NCBI GenBank assembly: GCA_030537315.1
Contig: JAUNNZ010000003.1
Location: 1 to 64,000 of the forward strand
Direction: 5' to 3'
Origin: Bacteroidia bacterium
Lineage (GTDB): Bacteria > Bacteroidota > Bacteroidia > Bacteroidales > UBA932
Length of the DNA stretch: 64,000 bases
A program made the position numbers and the translations under genes. Under the pieces are notes generated by a model that did no database searches, was not told where the DNA came from, and worked only from the letters and a program-made list of their open reading frames with translations. This document shows positions 17,988-28,400 of this stretch, one piece after another. Each line of letters starts with the position of its first letter. Position 1 is the first letter of the stretch.

Positions 17988-19707
17988 ATTCAAACCATTC
18001 TTTTGAGTTCAACATAATTTCATTCACGCTCTTTCCCGGAGGGACCATAGGGAAAACGTTGTCCTCTTCCTCCACGTGGACGTTAAGGATGAAAGGCTTG
18101 TCATCCGCCAGCATTCTGGCAATCGCTGGAGCCAGGTCCTTCCTGTCCTCCACTGTCGCGATGTCCAGACCGTAGGCCTGGGCAATCTTTTCGAAGTCCG
18201 GGTTGATCATCCTGGTGGCTGAATAGCGGTTCCCGAAGAAGAGCTGCTGCCACTGGCGAACGTTGCCCAGCCAGTTGTTGTTGAGAAGGACAATCTTCAC
18301 TCCGGTGCCTTCCTGCATTATGGTTCCGAGTTCCTGGATTGTCATCTGCAGGCCTCCGTCTCCGACGAAAAGGCAGACCTGACGGTCAGGAGCGGCGGTC
18401 TTTGCGCCTATCGCCGCAGGCAGACCGAATCCCATCGTGCCGAGACCGCCTGAAGAAAGGAGGCTGCGCCCCTGGCTGAAACGGGAATAACGCGCGGCAA
18501 GCATCTGGTTCTGACCAACGTCGGTCACGACTATAGCCTTGCCGTCGCAGGCTTCCGCGACTCTCGCGATCACCTCGCCCGGCTTGACCATGCCGCTGCC
18601 CGGGTTGATCTCCGGGTTGATGACCTTTTCCTTTTCGGTTGCCTTGCAGTATTCAACGACAGACTTCCAACCCATTCGCGTGTGCGCGTCAATCTCTTTT
18701 GTAAGACGCGCGAGGACCGCCTTGGCATCCCCGAGGATTCCGAGGTCAACCTTGACGTTCTTGTTTATTTCAGAGGCGTCGATGTCGATATGAATCTTCT
18801 TCGCCTGTTTGGCATATGTGTTTACCGTGCCGGTGACGCGGTCGTCGAACCTCATTCCGACGGCTATGAGCAGGTCGCATTCCTGGGTCATGGCGTTAGG
18901 CGCGAGGTTGCCGTGCATTCCGACCATACCCGTATAGTGCGGATTGTCTGAATTCAGCGCGCTGAGGCCGAGGAGCGTCGATCCCGCAGGTATGTCGCCC
19001 TTGTCGAGGAATGCGGCAAGCTCCTTCTCGGCACCTGAATGCGTGATGCCCTGTCCGAAGACGACGAAAGGTCTTCTTGCCTCATTGATCATCTTGACAG
19101 CCTCCTTGATGGAGTCCTCTGACGGCTCGGGAACCGGTACGTAGCTTCTGATGAACGAGCACTTCGCCTCCACATATTCGGCCAGGCCGACCTGGGCGTC
19201 CTTCGTGAGGTCAAGTACCACAGGGCCAGGACGGCCGCTGCCGGCGATATAGGCCGCTCTGGCCACCGCCTCGGCTATGTCTTCAGGACGGCGCACCTGA
19301 TGCGCCCATTTGGTGATAGGGGTCGTGAGGCCGATGAGGTCGGTCTCCTGGAAGGCGTCGGTGCCGAGAGCGGCATTGGAGACCTGTCCGGCAATGACTA
19401 CGACAGGGGTCGAATCAATCATCGCGTCGGCAACGCCGGTGATGACGTTGGTCGCGCCCGGACCGGATGTGACGATCACGAAGGCGGGAGTCCCTTTCAC
19501 GCGCGCATAACCCTGCGCGGCGTGGATGGCGCCCTGCTCGTGGCGCACGAGGATGTGATGGAGCTTGTCCTGATAGTCGTAGAGTTTGTCATAGACAGGC
19601 ATTATCTGACCACCCGGGTAACCGAAAATGGTGTCAACGCCCTGTGCGATGAGAGATTCGAGGAGAATCTCCGCACCCGTAATCTTCTTTCCTGCTTTCT
19701 CGCTCAT
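17977..19707 (-). CDS. ilvB: Acetolactate synthase, catalytic (large) subunit
   Basis: 576 residues, a thiamine-diphosphate enzyme making acetolactate or acetohydroxybutyrate from pyruvate (plus 2-oxobutyrate). The catalytic glutamate is in VRHEQGAIHAAQGYAR (about residue 54), followed by the TSGPGATNVITG loop. The FAD-binding middle domain holds GLSALNSDNPHYTGMVGMHG. The ThDP motif starts at GDGGLQMTIQELGT and continues to NNNWLGNVRQWQ. Arrangement and length are standard. It lies 5 nt downstream of ilvD. Confidence 0.96.
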   Translation of the reverse strand: MSEKAGKKITGAEILLESLIAQGVDTIFGYPGGQIMPVYDKLYDYQDKLHHILVRHEQGAIHAAQGYARVKGTPAFVIVTSGPGATNVITGVADAMIDSTPVVVIAGQVSNAALGTDAFQETDLIGLTTPITKWAHQVRRPEDIAEAVARAAYIAGSGRPGPVVLDLTKDAQVGLAEYVEAKCSFIRSYVPVPEPSEDSIKEAVKMINEARRPFVVFGQGITHSGAEKELAAFLDKGDIPAGSTLLGLSALNSDNPHYTGMVGMHGNLAPNAMTQECDLLIAVGMRFDDRVTGTVNTYAKQAKKIHIDIDASEINKNVKVDLGILGDAKAVLARLTKEIDAHTRMGWKSVVEYCKATEKEKVINPEINPGSGMVKPGEVIARVAEACDGKAIVVTDVGQNQMLAARYSRFSQGRSLLSSGGLGTMGFGLPAAIGAKTAAPDRQVCLFVGDGGLQMTIQELGTIMQEGTGVKIVLLNNNWLGNVRQWQQLFFGNRYSATRMINPDFEKIAQAYGLDIATVEDRKDLAPAIARMLADDKPFILNVHVEEEDNVFPMVPPGKSVNEIMLNSKEWFEYGK

Positions 19708-19712
19708 TGTAT

Positions 19713-21542
19713 CTAGTCTTCAATTATCCTTCTTCCACCCTTGTCGGCGCTGCTGACCATCGATGCGTATGCCTTGAGGCTCTTTGCGACAGGACGCTGG
19801 CGGAACGGCGGGGTGAACGCCTTCTTGCCGCGCGCGAGTTCCTCCGCCCTGCGGGCCTCGAGTTCCTCGTCGCTCAGATGGACATTTATGCTGCGTGAAG
19901 GGATGTCGATTTCGATGATGTCACCGTCGCGGAGCAGGCCGATGTTGCCGCCTGCGGCCGCTTCCGGGGAGATGTGGCCGATGCTGAGACCCGATGTGCC
20001 GCCGCTGAAGCGTCCGTCGGTGATCAGGGCGCACTCCTTTCCGAGGTGCATCGACTTGATGTAGGATGTAGGGTAAAGCATCTCCTGCATTCCCGGACCG
20101 CCCTTGGGGCCTTCGTAGTTGATGACCACGCAGTCGCCGCTCTTGACCTTGCCTCCGAGGATGCCGTCGACGGCCGATTCCTGTGAGTCGAACACCTTTG
20201 CCGGGCCGCAGAAATGCCAGAGGCTCTCATCGACGCCCGCCGTCTTGATGACGCAGCCGTCAGCGGCGATGTTGCCGAAAAGAACTCCGAGACCGCCGTC
20301 CTTCGTGTAGGCGTGCTCCAGACTGCGGATGCAGCCGTTCTCACGGTCGGTGTCGAAGCTCTCCCACTTCGTGTCCTGGGATGCCATTACGGTTGTCCTG
20401 CGTCCCGCGGGAGCAGCCGAATATATCTCTTTTGCCTCTTCTCCGGCATTCGCTCCGGTGATGTCGTATTTGTCCAGTGCTTCGCCGAGGCTCATTCCGT
20501 CGACACGGCCGACGCTGCGGTCAACCAGACCGGACTTTGCAAGTTCGGTCATTATTCCGAACACGCCGCCTGCGCGGCCGACGTCCTGGATGTGATATTT
20601 CTGTGTGTTAGGCGCAACCTTGCAGATGCAAGGGACCTTGCGTGAAAGCTTGTCGATGTCTTCCATCACGAAATCCACTTCGGCTTCGCCGGCGACTGCA
20701 AGAAGATGGAGGACGGTATTGGATGATCCGCCCATCGCGATGTCCAGGGTCATGGCGTTAAGGAACGCCTGACGGGTGGCTATGCTGCGCGGAAGGACTG
20801 AATCGTCGTCGTTGTCGTAGTACTTGTGCGTGTTCTCGACTATCTGGCGCGCCGCCTTGAGAAGGAGTTCCTTGCGGAGCGCGTGGGTGGCGAGGACCGT
20901 GCCGTTGCCCGGAAGGGCGAGGCCGATGGCCTCAGTGAGGCAGTTCATCGAATTGGCCGTGAACATTCCGGAACAGCTTCCGCAGGTCGGGCAGGCGCAG
21001 TTCTCGATTTCATCGACATCCTTGTCGCTGACTGAAGGGTCTGCCGACTTCACCATCACGTCAATGAGGTCAAGGCGCGCTGCGCCGAGGACGCCGGCTT
21101 CCATTGGGCCGCCGGAGACGAAGATGGTCGGGATGTTGAGCCTCATCGCGGCGATGAGCATGCCCGGGGTGATCTTGTCGCAGTTGCTGATGCACACGAG
21201 CGCGTCAGCCTTGTGGGCATTGACCATATACTCCACGCTGTCCGCGATGATGTCGCGTGACGGAAGAGAATAGAGCATTCCGTCGTGCCCCATCGCGATG
21301 CCGTCGTCTATGGCGATGGTGTCGAACTCCGCGGCGAAACAGCCGAGACGCTCGATCTCCTCTTTCACGATCTGGGCCGCGTCGTGCAGATGCACGTGGC
21401 CGGGAACAAACTGAGTGAATGAATTCGCAATCGCGATCACGGGCTTTCCGAACTGTTCTTTCTTCATCCCGTTGGCCAGCCAGAGAGACCTGGCGCCAGC
21501 CATTCTTCTACCTTCAAAGGTAACGCTGCTACGTAACTTCAT
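19713..21542 (-). CDS. ilvD: Dihydroxy-acid dehydratase
   Basis: 609 residues, an iron-sulfur enzyme that dehydrates 2,3-dihydroxy acids to the 2-oxoacids of valine and isoleucine. Cluster cysteines appear in [12 protein letters not shown] and [19 protein letters not shown]. The C-terminal domain has [24 protein letters not shown]. As first gene of the 20-kb operon it follows a consensus promoter. ATG 21542 is preceded by a 55-nt leader that contains GGGAGGT, but about 20 nt from the start, too far to act as a normal Shine-Dalgarno. Confidence 0.96.
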   Translation of the reverse strand: MKLRSSVTFEGRRMAGARSLWLANGMKKEQFGKPVIAIANSFTQFVPGHVHLHDAAQIVKEEIERLGCFAAEFDTIAIDDGIAMGHDGMLYSLPSRDIIADSVEYMVNAHKADALVCISNCDKITPGMLIAAMRLNIPTIFVSGGPMEAGVLGAARLDLIDVMVKSADPSVSDKDVDEIENCACPTCGSCSGMFTANSMNCLTEAIGLALPGNGTVLATHALRKELLLKAARQIVENTHKYYDNDDDSVLPRSIATRQAFLNAMTLDIAMGGSSNTVLHLLAVAGEAEVDFVMEDIDKLSRKVPCICKVAPNTQKYHIQDVGRAGGVFGIMTELAKSGLVDRSVGRVDGMSLGEALDKYDITGANAGEEAKEIYSAAPAGRRTTVMASQDTKWESFDTDRENGCIRSLEHAYTKDGGLGVLFGNIAADGCVIKTAGVDESLWHFCGPAKVFDSQESAVDGILGGKVKSGDCVVINYEGPKGGPGMQEMLYPTSYIKSMHLGKECALITDGRFSGGTSGLSIGHISPEAAAGGNIGLLRDGDIIEIDIPSRSINVHLSDEELEARRAEELARGKKAFTPPFRQRPVAKSLKAYASMVSSADKGGRRIIED

Positions 21543-21603
21543 AACCGAACAAAAAAAATTAACCTCCCTACAGACCGCACCACTAACTAATACTAACTTG
21601 CAT

Positions 21604-21635
21604 CAAAGATAAGTAATAAATTATAATAAACCAAA
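21604..21635 (-). promoter_or_regulatory. Promoter of the ilv-leu-met-nifJ operon
   Basis: Read on the minus strand, TTTG (21635-21632), a 20-nt spacer and TATCTTTG (21611-21604) match the Bacteroidota primary sigma consensus TTTG-N19-21-TAnnTTTG exactly. The predicted start of transcription is near 21,597, giving a leader of about 55 nt before ilvD. I see no leader peptide rich in branched-chain codons and no terminator in the leader. Confidence 0.8.
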
Positions 21636-21726
21636 TATTTGCCAATAGAATAGCGTGAAATAAAGATTTGGTGTTTTTTGTTTACTTTCTTTTTCATAGT
21701 TTTTTTAATTTTTTATTACGAATTGT

Positions 21727-21734
21727 TATATTTG
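21727..21734 (+). promoter_or_regulatory. -7 element of the pro-met operon
   Basis: TATATTTG matches TAnnTTTG and lies 25 nt upstream of the proC-proB ATG. The expected -33 position is a T-run rather than TTTG, so that half is weak. It is divergent from the ilvD promoter, with about 90 nt between the two -7 boxes. Confidence 0.6.
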
Positions 21735-21758
21735 TAGTCGTTGGTTAGTTGTTTTTAT

Positions 21759-23312
21759 ATGAAACTCACTTTTATCGGTGCCGGAAACATGGGCGGGGCT
21801 GCAGCTGTCGGCCTTGCCAGGTTCTCTGCCGTACAGGCCGGCAATATCGTCGTGACAGCACGTCACGAGAAGAGTCTTAAAAGGTTCGCGAAGTACGGAA
21901 TCGGGACATCTCTCGACAACGTCGCGGCCGTCAGGGATGCGGACATAGTATTCTATGCCGTCAAGCCCTGGCAGATGGAGGATGTCGTAGCCCAGACAAG
22001 AGACGCCCTTGACTATGGCAGGCAGCTTGTAGTGTCGATAGCGCCGGGCGTTTCCGCCGACAATCTCAAGAAATGGTTCGACAGGGACGGAAGGATACCG
22101 TCCATCGCATACGTCATCCCGAACACAGCGATAGAGATCGGCGAGAGCATGACTTTCATCTCGCCTGTCACCGCCTCCGACGAGCAGACCGCAATCCTGA
22201 AGAAACTCTTCGACAAAGCAGGCAAATCCATTGTCGTGCCGCTCAGCCAGATGATCGCGGGCACCTGCGTCGCCTCCTGCGGAATAGCCTACGCGATGCG
22301 CTACATCTCCGCGTCCGAGAAGGGCGCGAAGACTCTCGGTCTTGACGACGACGACATACAGAATGTCGTTTGCCAGACCGTCCGCGGAGCTTCCGAACTG
22401 ATCCGCACACACAACTCCGAGCCAGAGAAAGAAATAGATAAGGTAACCACACCTAACGGCATGACTATCAAGGGTCTCAATGCTATGGAAGATGCAGGTT
22501 TCTCGACTGCTGTCCAAAAGGGTCTGACCGTTGATACACGCAAGAAGCGCCGCATTGTGGTCAAGGTCGGAAGCAATGTCCTCACCCGTCACGACGGCGC
22601 TCTCGACACCACGCGCGTCTCCTCGATCGTGGACCAGATCGTCGCCGTACGCAAGCAGGGTTTCGAGGTGGTTCTCGTGACCAGCGGTGCGGTTGCATGC
22701 GGCCGTTCACTCATACGTCAGAACGACAAGCTGGATGACGTCCAGCAGCGCCAGCTCTATTCGGCCATAGGCCAGGTCCGTCTCATGGACCTATATTATA
22801 AGCTTTTCATAGACTACGGCATCAACGTAGGCCAGATACTTACGATGAAGAAGAATTTCTCCACAAAGCGCGAATACAACAACCAGCGCAACTGCGTGGA
22901 GGTGATGCTTCAGAGTGGAGTAGTCCCTATCGTTAACGAGAACGACACCGTGAGCATCAAGGAACTGATGTTCACCGACAACGACGAACTTTCCGGCCTC
23001 GTCGCCACCATGGTCGGCGCCGAAGCGCTAATCATACTCTCGAACGTTGACGGCGTATATTCCGGCGACCCTTCCGCAAAGGGTTCGGAGGTTATCCCGA
23101 AGCTCCGTCCGGGAGAAGAATTCGACAGGTTCGTAACCGACGCCAAGAGTGAGTTCGGCCGCGGCGGAATGACCTCGAAATGCCATATTGCATCCACTAC
23201 GGCCGCTACCGGCGTAAAGGTCATCATCGCCAACGGCAACCGTGACAACATCATAGTGGACGTTCTCACAAGACCTGAAGATACTGTACATACGGAATTC
23301 CTTTCAGAATGA
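21759..23312 (+). CDS. proC/proB: ProC-ProB fusion: P5C reductase and glutamate 5-kinase
   Basis: 517 residues joining the last and first enzymes of proline synthesis. Residues 1 to about 258 are a full pyrroline-5-carboxylate reductase: [15 protein letters not shown] (NADPH binding), [10 protein letters not shown], and the C-terminal [19 protein letters not shown]. After a short basic linker (DTRKKRR), residues about 265-517 are a glutamate 5-kinase: [39 protein letters not shown] and GRGGMTSK. No PUA domain follows the kinase domain. No stop, internal start or frame slip is visible at the junction. The start is ATG 21759; an in-frame TTG 18 nt upstream adds residues not found in the family. 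proA overlaps by 4 bp. The ProC-ProB order is unusual; the familiar fusion is ProB-ProA (P5CS). Confidence 0.93.
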   Translation: MKLTFIGAGNMGGAAAVGLARFSAVQAGNIVVTARHEKSLKRFAKYGIGTSLDNVAAVRDADIVFYAVKPWQMEDVVAQTRDALDYGRQLVVSIAPGVSADNLKKWFDRDGRIPSIAYVIPNTAIEIGESMTFISPVTASDEQTAILKKLFDKAGKSIVVPLSQMIAGTCVASCGIAYAMRYISASEKGAKTLGLDDDDIQNVVCQTVRGASELIRTHNSEPEKEIDKVTTPNGMTIKGLNAMEDAGFSTAVQKGLTVDTRKKRRIVVKVGSNVLTRHDGALDTTRVSSIVDQIVAVRKQGFEVVLVTSGAVACGRSLIRQNDKLDDVQQRQLYSAIGQVRLMDLYYKLFIDYGINVGQILTMKKNFSTKREYNNQRNCVEVMLQSGVVPIVNENDTVSIKELMFTDNDELSGLVATMVGAEALIILSNVDGVYSGDPSAKGSEVIPKLRPGEEFDRFVTDAKSEFGRGGMTSKCHIASTTAATGVKVIIANGNRDNIIVDVLTRPEDTVHTEFLSE

Positions 23313-24547
23313 TCAACGATACTATCATAAATGCCAAAAAGGCTGTCAAGAGCCTGATAGGCGTGAGCGACGGCAAGCGCACTGAAGTGCTTCTGAAACT
23401 TGCCGACGCCATAGTCGCCTCGAAGGACGAACTTCTTTCCGCAAACGCCGCCGACCTGGCTCTGATGGATCCGGCGAATCCCCTTTACGACCGTCTGAAA
23501 CTCACCGGCGAGCGTCTCGAGGGAATCGCGGCCGATATGCGCAAGGTTGCCGCTCTCCCCTCTCCGCTCGGCCGCGTCCTCGCTGAAAGGACACTCCCTA
23601 ACGGTCTCAAGCTCCGCAAGGTCAGCGTGCCTTTCGGCGTGATCGGCGTAGTATATGAGGCCCGCCCGAACGTGACCTTCGACGTGTTCTCGCTCTGCTT
23701 CCGCAGCGGCAACGTGACGCTGCTCAAGGGCGGCCGCGACGCCGACAGCAGCAACCGTGCCGCCGTGGCGCTCATCAAGCGCGTACTGGCCTCCGAAAGC
23801 GTTTCCGCGGATGCGGTCAACCTTCTCCCGGCCACTCACGAAGCCGTAGGCGAACTGCTCGGCGCGACCGGGTACGTCGACCTGGTGATTCCGCGCGGCA
23901 GCCGCAGGCTGATAGATTTCGTGCGCGACAATGCGAAGGTGCCTTGCATAGAGACGGGCGCCGGCGTCGTGAACACATATTTCGACGCCAGCGGCGACCT
24001 TCAGAAAGGTGTCCGCATAGTGACCAACGGCAAGACGCGCAGGGTCAGCGTGTGCAACGCGCTTGATTGCCTCATCGTGCATTCGTCACGCCTTGCGGAC
24101 CTCCCCGAACTGGTAGGCCGGATGCCTCAGGTCACGCTTTACGCCGACGGGCGCGCATTCGCCGCCCTGGACGGCAAATTCCCTTCCGACAAACTGCAGC
24201 ACGCAGGTCCCGACTCTTTCGGTACCGAATATATGGATTACAAGATGGCCGTCAGGACGGTTGACAGCCTTGACGAGGCCATAGCGCATATTGACAGCTA
24301 CGGCTCAGGCCACAGTGAAGCCATCATTACCGAAGACAAGGCCGCCGCAGCGCGTTTCCAGGCTGAAATCGATGCCGCCTGCGTATATGTGAACGCTCCT
24401 ACCAGTTTCACTGACGGAGCGCAGTTCGGGCTTGGCGCAGAGATAGGTATCAGTACCCAGAAGCTCGGTGCACGCGGACCTATGGGGCTGGAAGAAATCA
24501 CAAGTTATAAATGGCTCATTGAGGGCGAAGGACAGACAAGACCGTGA
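23309..24547 (+). CDS. proA: Glutamate-5-semialdehyde dehydrogenase (gamma-glutamyl phosphate reductase)
   Basis: 412 residues, aldehyde-dehydrogenase fold. It reduces gamma-glutamyl phosphate made by the ProB half of the preceding protein. It has [29 protein letters not shown], and the catalytic cysteine in [15 protein letters not shown] near residue 250. The C-terminal [20 protein letters not shown] is diagnostic. ATG overlaps the fusion gene stop (ATGA), so the three proline activities are co-translated. Confidence 0.96.
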   Translation: MINDTIINAKKAVKSLIGVSDGKRTEVLLKLADAIVASKDELLSANAADLALMDPANPLYDRLKLTGERLEGIAADMRKVAALPSPLGRVLAERTLPNGLKLRKVSVPFGVIGVVYEARPNVTFDVFSLCFRSGNVTLLKGGRDADSSNRAAVALIKRVLASESVSADAVNLLPATHEAVGELLGATGYVDLVIPRGSRRLIDFVRDNAKVPCIETGAGVVNTYFDASGDLQKGVRIVTNGKTRRVSVCNALDCLIVHSSRLADLPELVGRMPQVTLYADGRAFAALDGKFPSDKLQHAGPDSFGTEYMDYKMAVRTVDSLDEAIAHIDSYGSGHSEAIITEDKAAAARFQAEIDAACVYVNAPTSFTDGAQFGLGAEIGISTQKLGARGPMGLEEITSYKWLIEGEGQTRP

Positions 24548-25470
24548 AAATCAAAGACATACTTGCATCGAAACAGAAGCCGTTCGCTTCTCTCGAAATA
24601 GTGCCGCCGCTCAAGGGCGTTTCCAAGAAGGAACTGATTGATTCCATAAGGCCTTTTATGGATTTCAATCCTCCGTTCATCAACGTCACCTGCCATCGCG
24701 ACGAATTCGAATTCCGTCCGGAGCCGGACGGAACTTTCTCCCGTCATCTGATCCGCAGGCGCGTGAGCGAAACCGCCGTGTGTGCGGCCATCCAGGCGGG
24801 TTTCCCGGTGGAGGTTGTCCCCCACCTCATCTGCGGTGGCGCTTCCGCCGAAATGATCGACAGCCAGCTGAATGATTTCAAATTCCTTGGAATCGAGAAC
24901 ATAATGGCGCTTCGCGGCGACAGCCTGCTGGGCGAAAAGCGCTTCACCCCCGAACCGGGAGGCTACAGGTACGCGGGCGAACTGGTTTCGGCCGTACGCG
25001 CCTTCGAACGCGCGAACGGCGCGCAGTTCTGCATAGGTGTCGGCGCATATCCTGAAAAGCACTTCGAGGCTCCGAACCTCGAAACCGACATCGCAAATCT
25101 GAAAAAGAAAGTCGATGCCGGCGCGGATTACATAATCACCCAGATGTTCTTCGACAACAAGGTCTTCTATGACTTCCGCGACAAGTGCCGCTCCGCAGGC
25201 ATCAATGTGCCGATCATACCGGGCCTCAAGCCTCTCTCTACCTTCAAGCAGATAGAAATGATACCGGAGGCGTTCTCGCTTGACATCCCGCAGGAACTCG
25301 TCGCTGAATTCAAGTCTCATTCCGCCGACAGGGCGGCCTGCTATCAGGCAGGAATAGAATGGTGTGCCGCGCAGTGCGCGGACCTTCTGAAGAATGGTGT
25401 CCCGGCGATCCATTTCTATACAATGGGACGCCCGGACAACGTGGTCGAAATCCTCAAGAAATTCTTCTAG
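24544..25470 (+). CDS. metF: 5,10-methylenetetrahydrofolate reductase
   Basis: 308 residues, a flavoprotein TIM barrel that makes 5-methyltetrahydrofolate for methionine synthase. Landmarks are FASLEIVPP near residue 14, [30 protein letters not shown] and [11 protein letters not shown]. The start is GTG at 24544, overlapping the proA TGA (GTGA). metH follows 3 nt after the stop, the expected partner. The inserted LIRRRVSET segment after the Thr-Cys-His loop is a Bacteroidota-type variant. Confidence 0.94.
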   Translation: MKIKDILASKQKPFASLEIVPPLKGVSKKELIDSIRPFMDFNPPFINVTCHRDEFEFRPEPDGTFSRHLIRRRVSETAVCAAIQAGFPVEVVPHLICGGASAEMIDSQLNDFKFLGIENIMALRGDSLLGEKRFTPEPGGYRYAGELVSAVRAFERANGAQFCIGVGAYPEKHFEAPNLETDIANLKKKVDAGADYIITQMFFDNKVFYDFRDKCRSAGINVPIIPGLKPLSTFKQIEMIPEAFSLDIPQELVAEFKSHSADRAACYQAGIEWCAAQCADLLKNGVPAIHFYTMGRPDNVVEILKKFF

Positions 25471-25473
25471 CAT

Positions 25474-28400
25474 ATGGCTCTGGTACTTGATGGCGGAATG
25501 GGCACCATGCTGCAGCGCGGCTTCACTGAGGAGCAGGTGCTCCGTATGTATGTCGAAGCCGGTGCTGACATCATCACCACCAATACCTTCACTGCCAACA
25601 GAATAAGCCAGGCAGCCGCCGGCCTTGCGGACAAGGCGGCGGAAATGGCTTTCGAAGGAGCGCGCACCGCGCGCAGGGTGGCCGACGCGGCGCCCCGCAA
25701 GGTGCTTGTGGCCGGCAGCGTCGGCCCTACCGGCAAATCCCTGACAATGGCATCCGATGCCGATGACCCCGCTTTCCGCGAATATACATTTGATGAGATG
25801 GCCGCGGCATTCGAGGAGCAGGTTTCCGCTCTTCTCAAGGGCGGAGCCGACATAATCCTTCTCGAGACCTGTTTTGATGCTCTGAATGCCAAGGCGCTCA
25901 TCTGCGCGCTGGAGAAGCTGGGCAATCCCTGCCCTCTCTATATATCCGCCACGGTCAGCGACCGCAGCGGGCGCACCCTCACAGGGCAGACTCTGGAGGC
26001 CTTCTACCGTTCCGTCTCGCACGCGAAGACCCTTGCCGCATTCGGCATCAACTGCGCGCTCGGTGCGGCCGCAATGGCTCCGCTGGTGCGCGAAATCGCG
26101 TCTTTCAGTTCCCATCCGGTGATCTTCTACCCGAATGCGGGCATCCCTGATGAGTTCGGCAATTATAATGACACCCCCGAGGAGATGGCCGAGGTTGTAG
26201 GCGGTCTTGTCCGTGATGGATATGTGCAGATTGCGGGCGGCTGCTGCGGCACCACGCCGGAGCATATACGTGCTATTGCGCAGAGGGTCAATTCTTGCGG
26301 CCTTGGTGAGAATCTGACTGGTCCACTTTGCGTCGCTGAAGCAAGGGAGAACGATACGCTGTTCGTGTCCGGGCTGGAATCAGTTGAGATATCTCCGGCG
26401 AGGAATTTCATGAATGTCGGGGAGAGGACGAATGTTGCCGGTTCAAGGAAGTTTGCGCGGCTGGTGGCTGAAAACAATTGGGATGAGGCCTTGCGCATAG
26501 CTGAAGCTCAGATCGAAGGCGGTGCGGACATCATCGACATCAACATGGACGACCCTATGGTTGACTCGACCGCGAAGATGCGCACTTTCCTTCGCCACAT
26601 ATCAGGCGAGCCGGCTATCGCCAAGGCGGCTGTAATGATAGATTCATCCCACTGGGAAACCATACTTGAGGGTCTCAAGAACGCCCAGGGCAAGTGCATA
26701 GTCAATTCCATATCACTCAAGGACGGCCAGGATGAATTCCTTCGCAAGGCGCTTGAGATACGCAGGCTTGGAGGCGCGATGGTTGTGATGGCCTTCGACG
26801 AGGAAGGCCAGGCGGTAACGTTTGACCGCAAGGTCGCCATCTGCAAGCGCAGCTATGAACTTTTAACTGCCGCCGGCGTTCCGGCGGGTGACATAATATT
26901 TGACTGTAACATCCTTTCCATAGGTACGGGAATAGCGGAACACGCGCGTTTCGGTGTCGATTTCATAGAGGCTGTACGCTGGATAAAGGCGAATCTGCCG
27001 GGGGCGAAGACCTCCGGCGGCGTGTCCAACCTGTCTTTTGCCTTCCGCGGCAACAATGCCGTAAGAGAGGCTATGCATTCGGCGTTCCTGTATCACGCCA
27101 TACGTGCGGGTCTTGATATGGCCATCGTGAATCCTCAGATGATCCAGATATACGACGAGATTGATCCGGAGCTGCGCAAGCGCGTGGAGGATGTGATCTT
27201 TGACAGCGACAGCGAGGCGACTTCGAGGCTCGTGGAATTTGCTTCTTGCGGACTTGTTGAGAATTTGACCGATCCACGCTGCGTCGTCGAAGCAAGAAGG
27301 GATGCCGTTGCGGATCCGATGGAGAGGCTGACGGCGGCGGTGGTGAAGGGCGTTTCGGCAGGGATCGAGGAAAGTGCGATGGAAGCGTATGGAGTGCTGA
27401 AATCGGCCGTGGAGGTGATTGAGGGGCCTTTGATGAAGGGTATGGAGAAGGTTGGCGAACTGTTCGCCGCAGGCCGTATGTTCCTTCCGCAGGTGGTGAA
27501 ATCCGCCAAGGTGATGAGGGAAGCCGTAGCCGTGCTTCAGCCGTATATGGGTGAAGCGTCGCAAGGGTCCGGAAGGCCGGTTTTCGTGATAGCGACGGTA
27601 CAGGGTGACGTTCACGACATAGGCAAGAACATAACCGCGATTGTGCTGCAGTGCAGCGGGTTCGATGTGGTTGACCTTGGGGTTATGGTGCCATGTGCAG
27701 ACATACTTGACAAGGCGGGCGAAGTCGGGGCTGTTGCGGTCGGTGTCAGCGGATTGATCACACCGTCATTGAGCAGGATGGAAGAGATATGCTCCGAGAT
27801 GTCGGCGAGGGGTATGGATATCCCGCTTTTCGTAGGCGGGGCGGCGGCTTCGGCGGTGCATACCGCAGTCAGGCTTGCGCCGCTTTATTCCAACGTACAC
27901 TATGGCGCCGATGCTTCTGCAACTGCTGTGATGGCGAAGAAATATATTATTGATGCAGAATCATTTATTGCAGATGAGCTGAAGGAGCGCGAGAAGTTGG
28001 TTGCTCTCAGGTCTTCTGCAGTTGCGAAGCCTGCCGAACCTGTTGTTCAGGATGGTTTTGCGGCCACGTCGTTCAAGGATATTCCGTTCTGCGAGATGCC
28101 TGCCGGAGAGTTTATGGGACACTTCGACTGGAGGCTGTTCTTCGCAGTCTGCGGCGTGAAGTGCGAGCACTGCGAAGGTGCAGGTCTGAAGGAGGAGGCG
28201 CTCGCCTATCTCGATTCCGCCGGACTGAAAGTCCGCCTTGCGTTGAGATTCTTCGACGCTCATCGCGAAGGGGACGACATCGTTACGCCGGACTTCCGTC
28301 TGCCTATGCTGCGCGACGGCGCCTGTCTGGCGGACTACTTCCCCGCCTCGGAATCAAGCCAGCTCGGCCTCTTTGCCGCGACTGTCGTCGCGCCGTCCGA

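Noticed and set aside
21550..21575. Shine-Dalgarno of ilvD (GGGAGGT)
   Set aside because: About 20 nt from the ATG, too far for normal use.
21543..21603. Leader-peptide attenuator before ilvD
   Set aside because: The leader is about 55 nt, with no run of Leu/Ile/Val codons and no terminator hairpin.
24505..26265. 586-codon open frame antisense to metF and metH
   Set aside because: It lies entirely opposite two well-recognised genes and its composition is the mirror of GC-rich codons. Similar long antisense frames (22910-24082, 54811-56229, 9565-10710) have the same cause.
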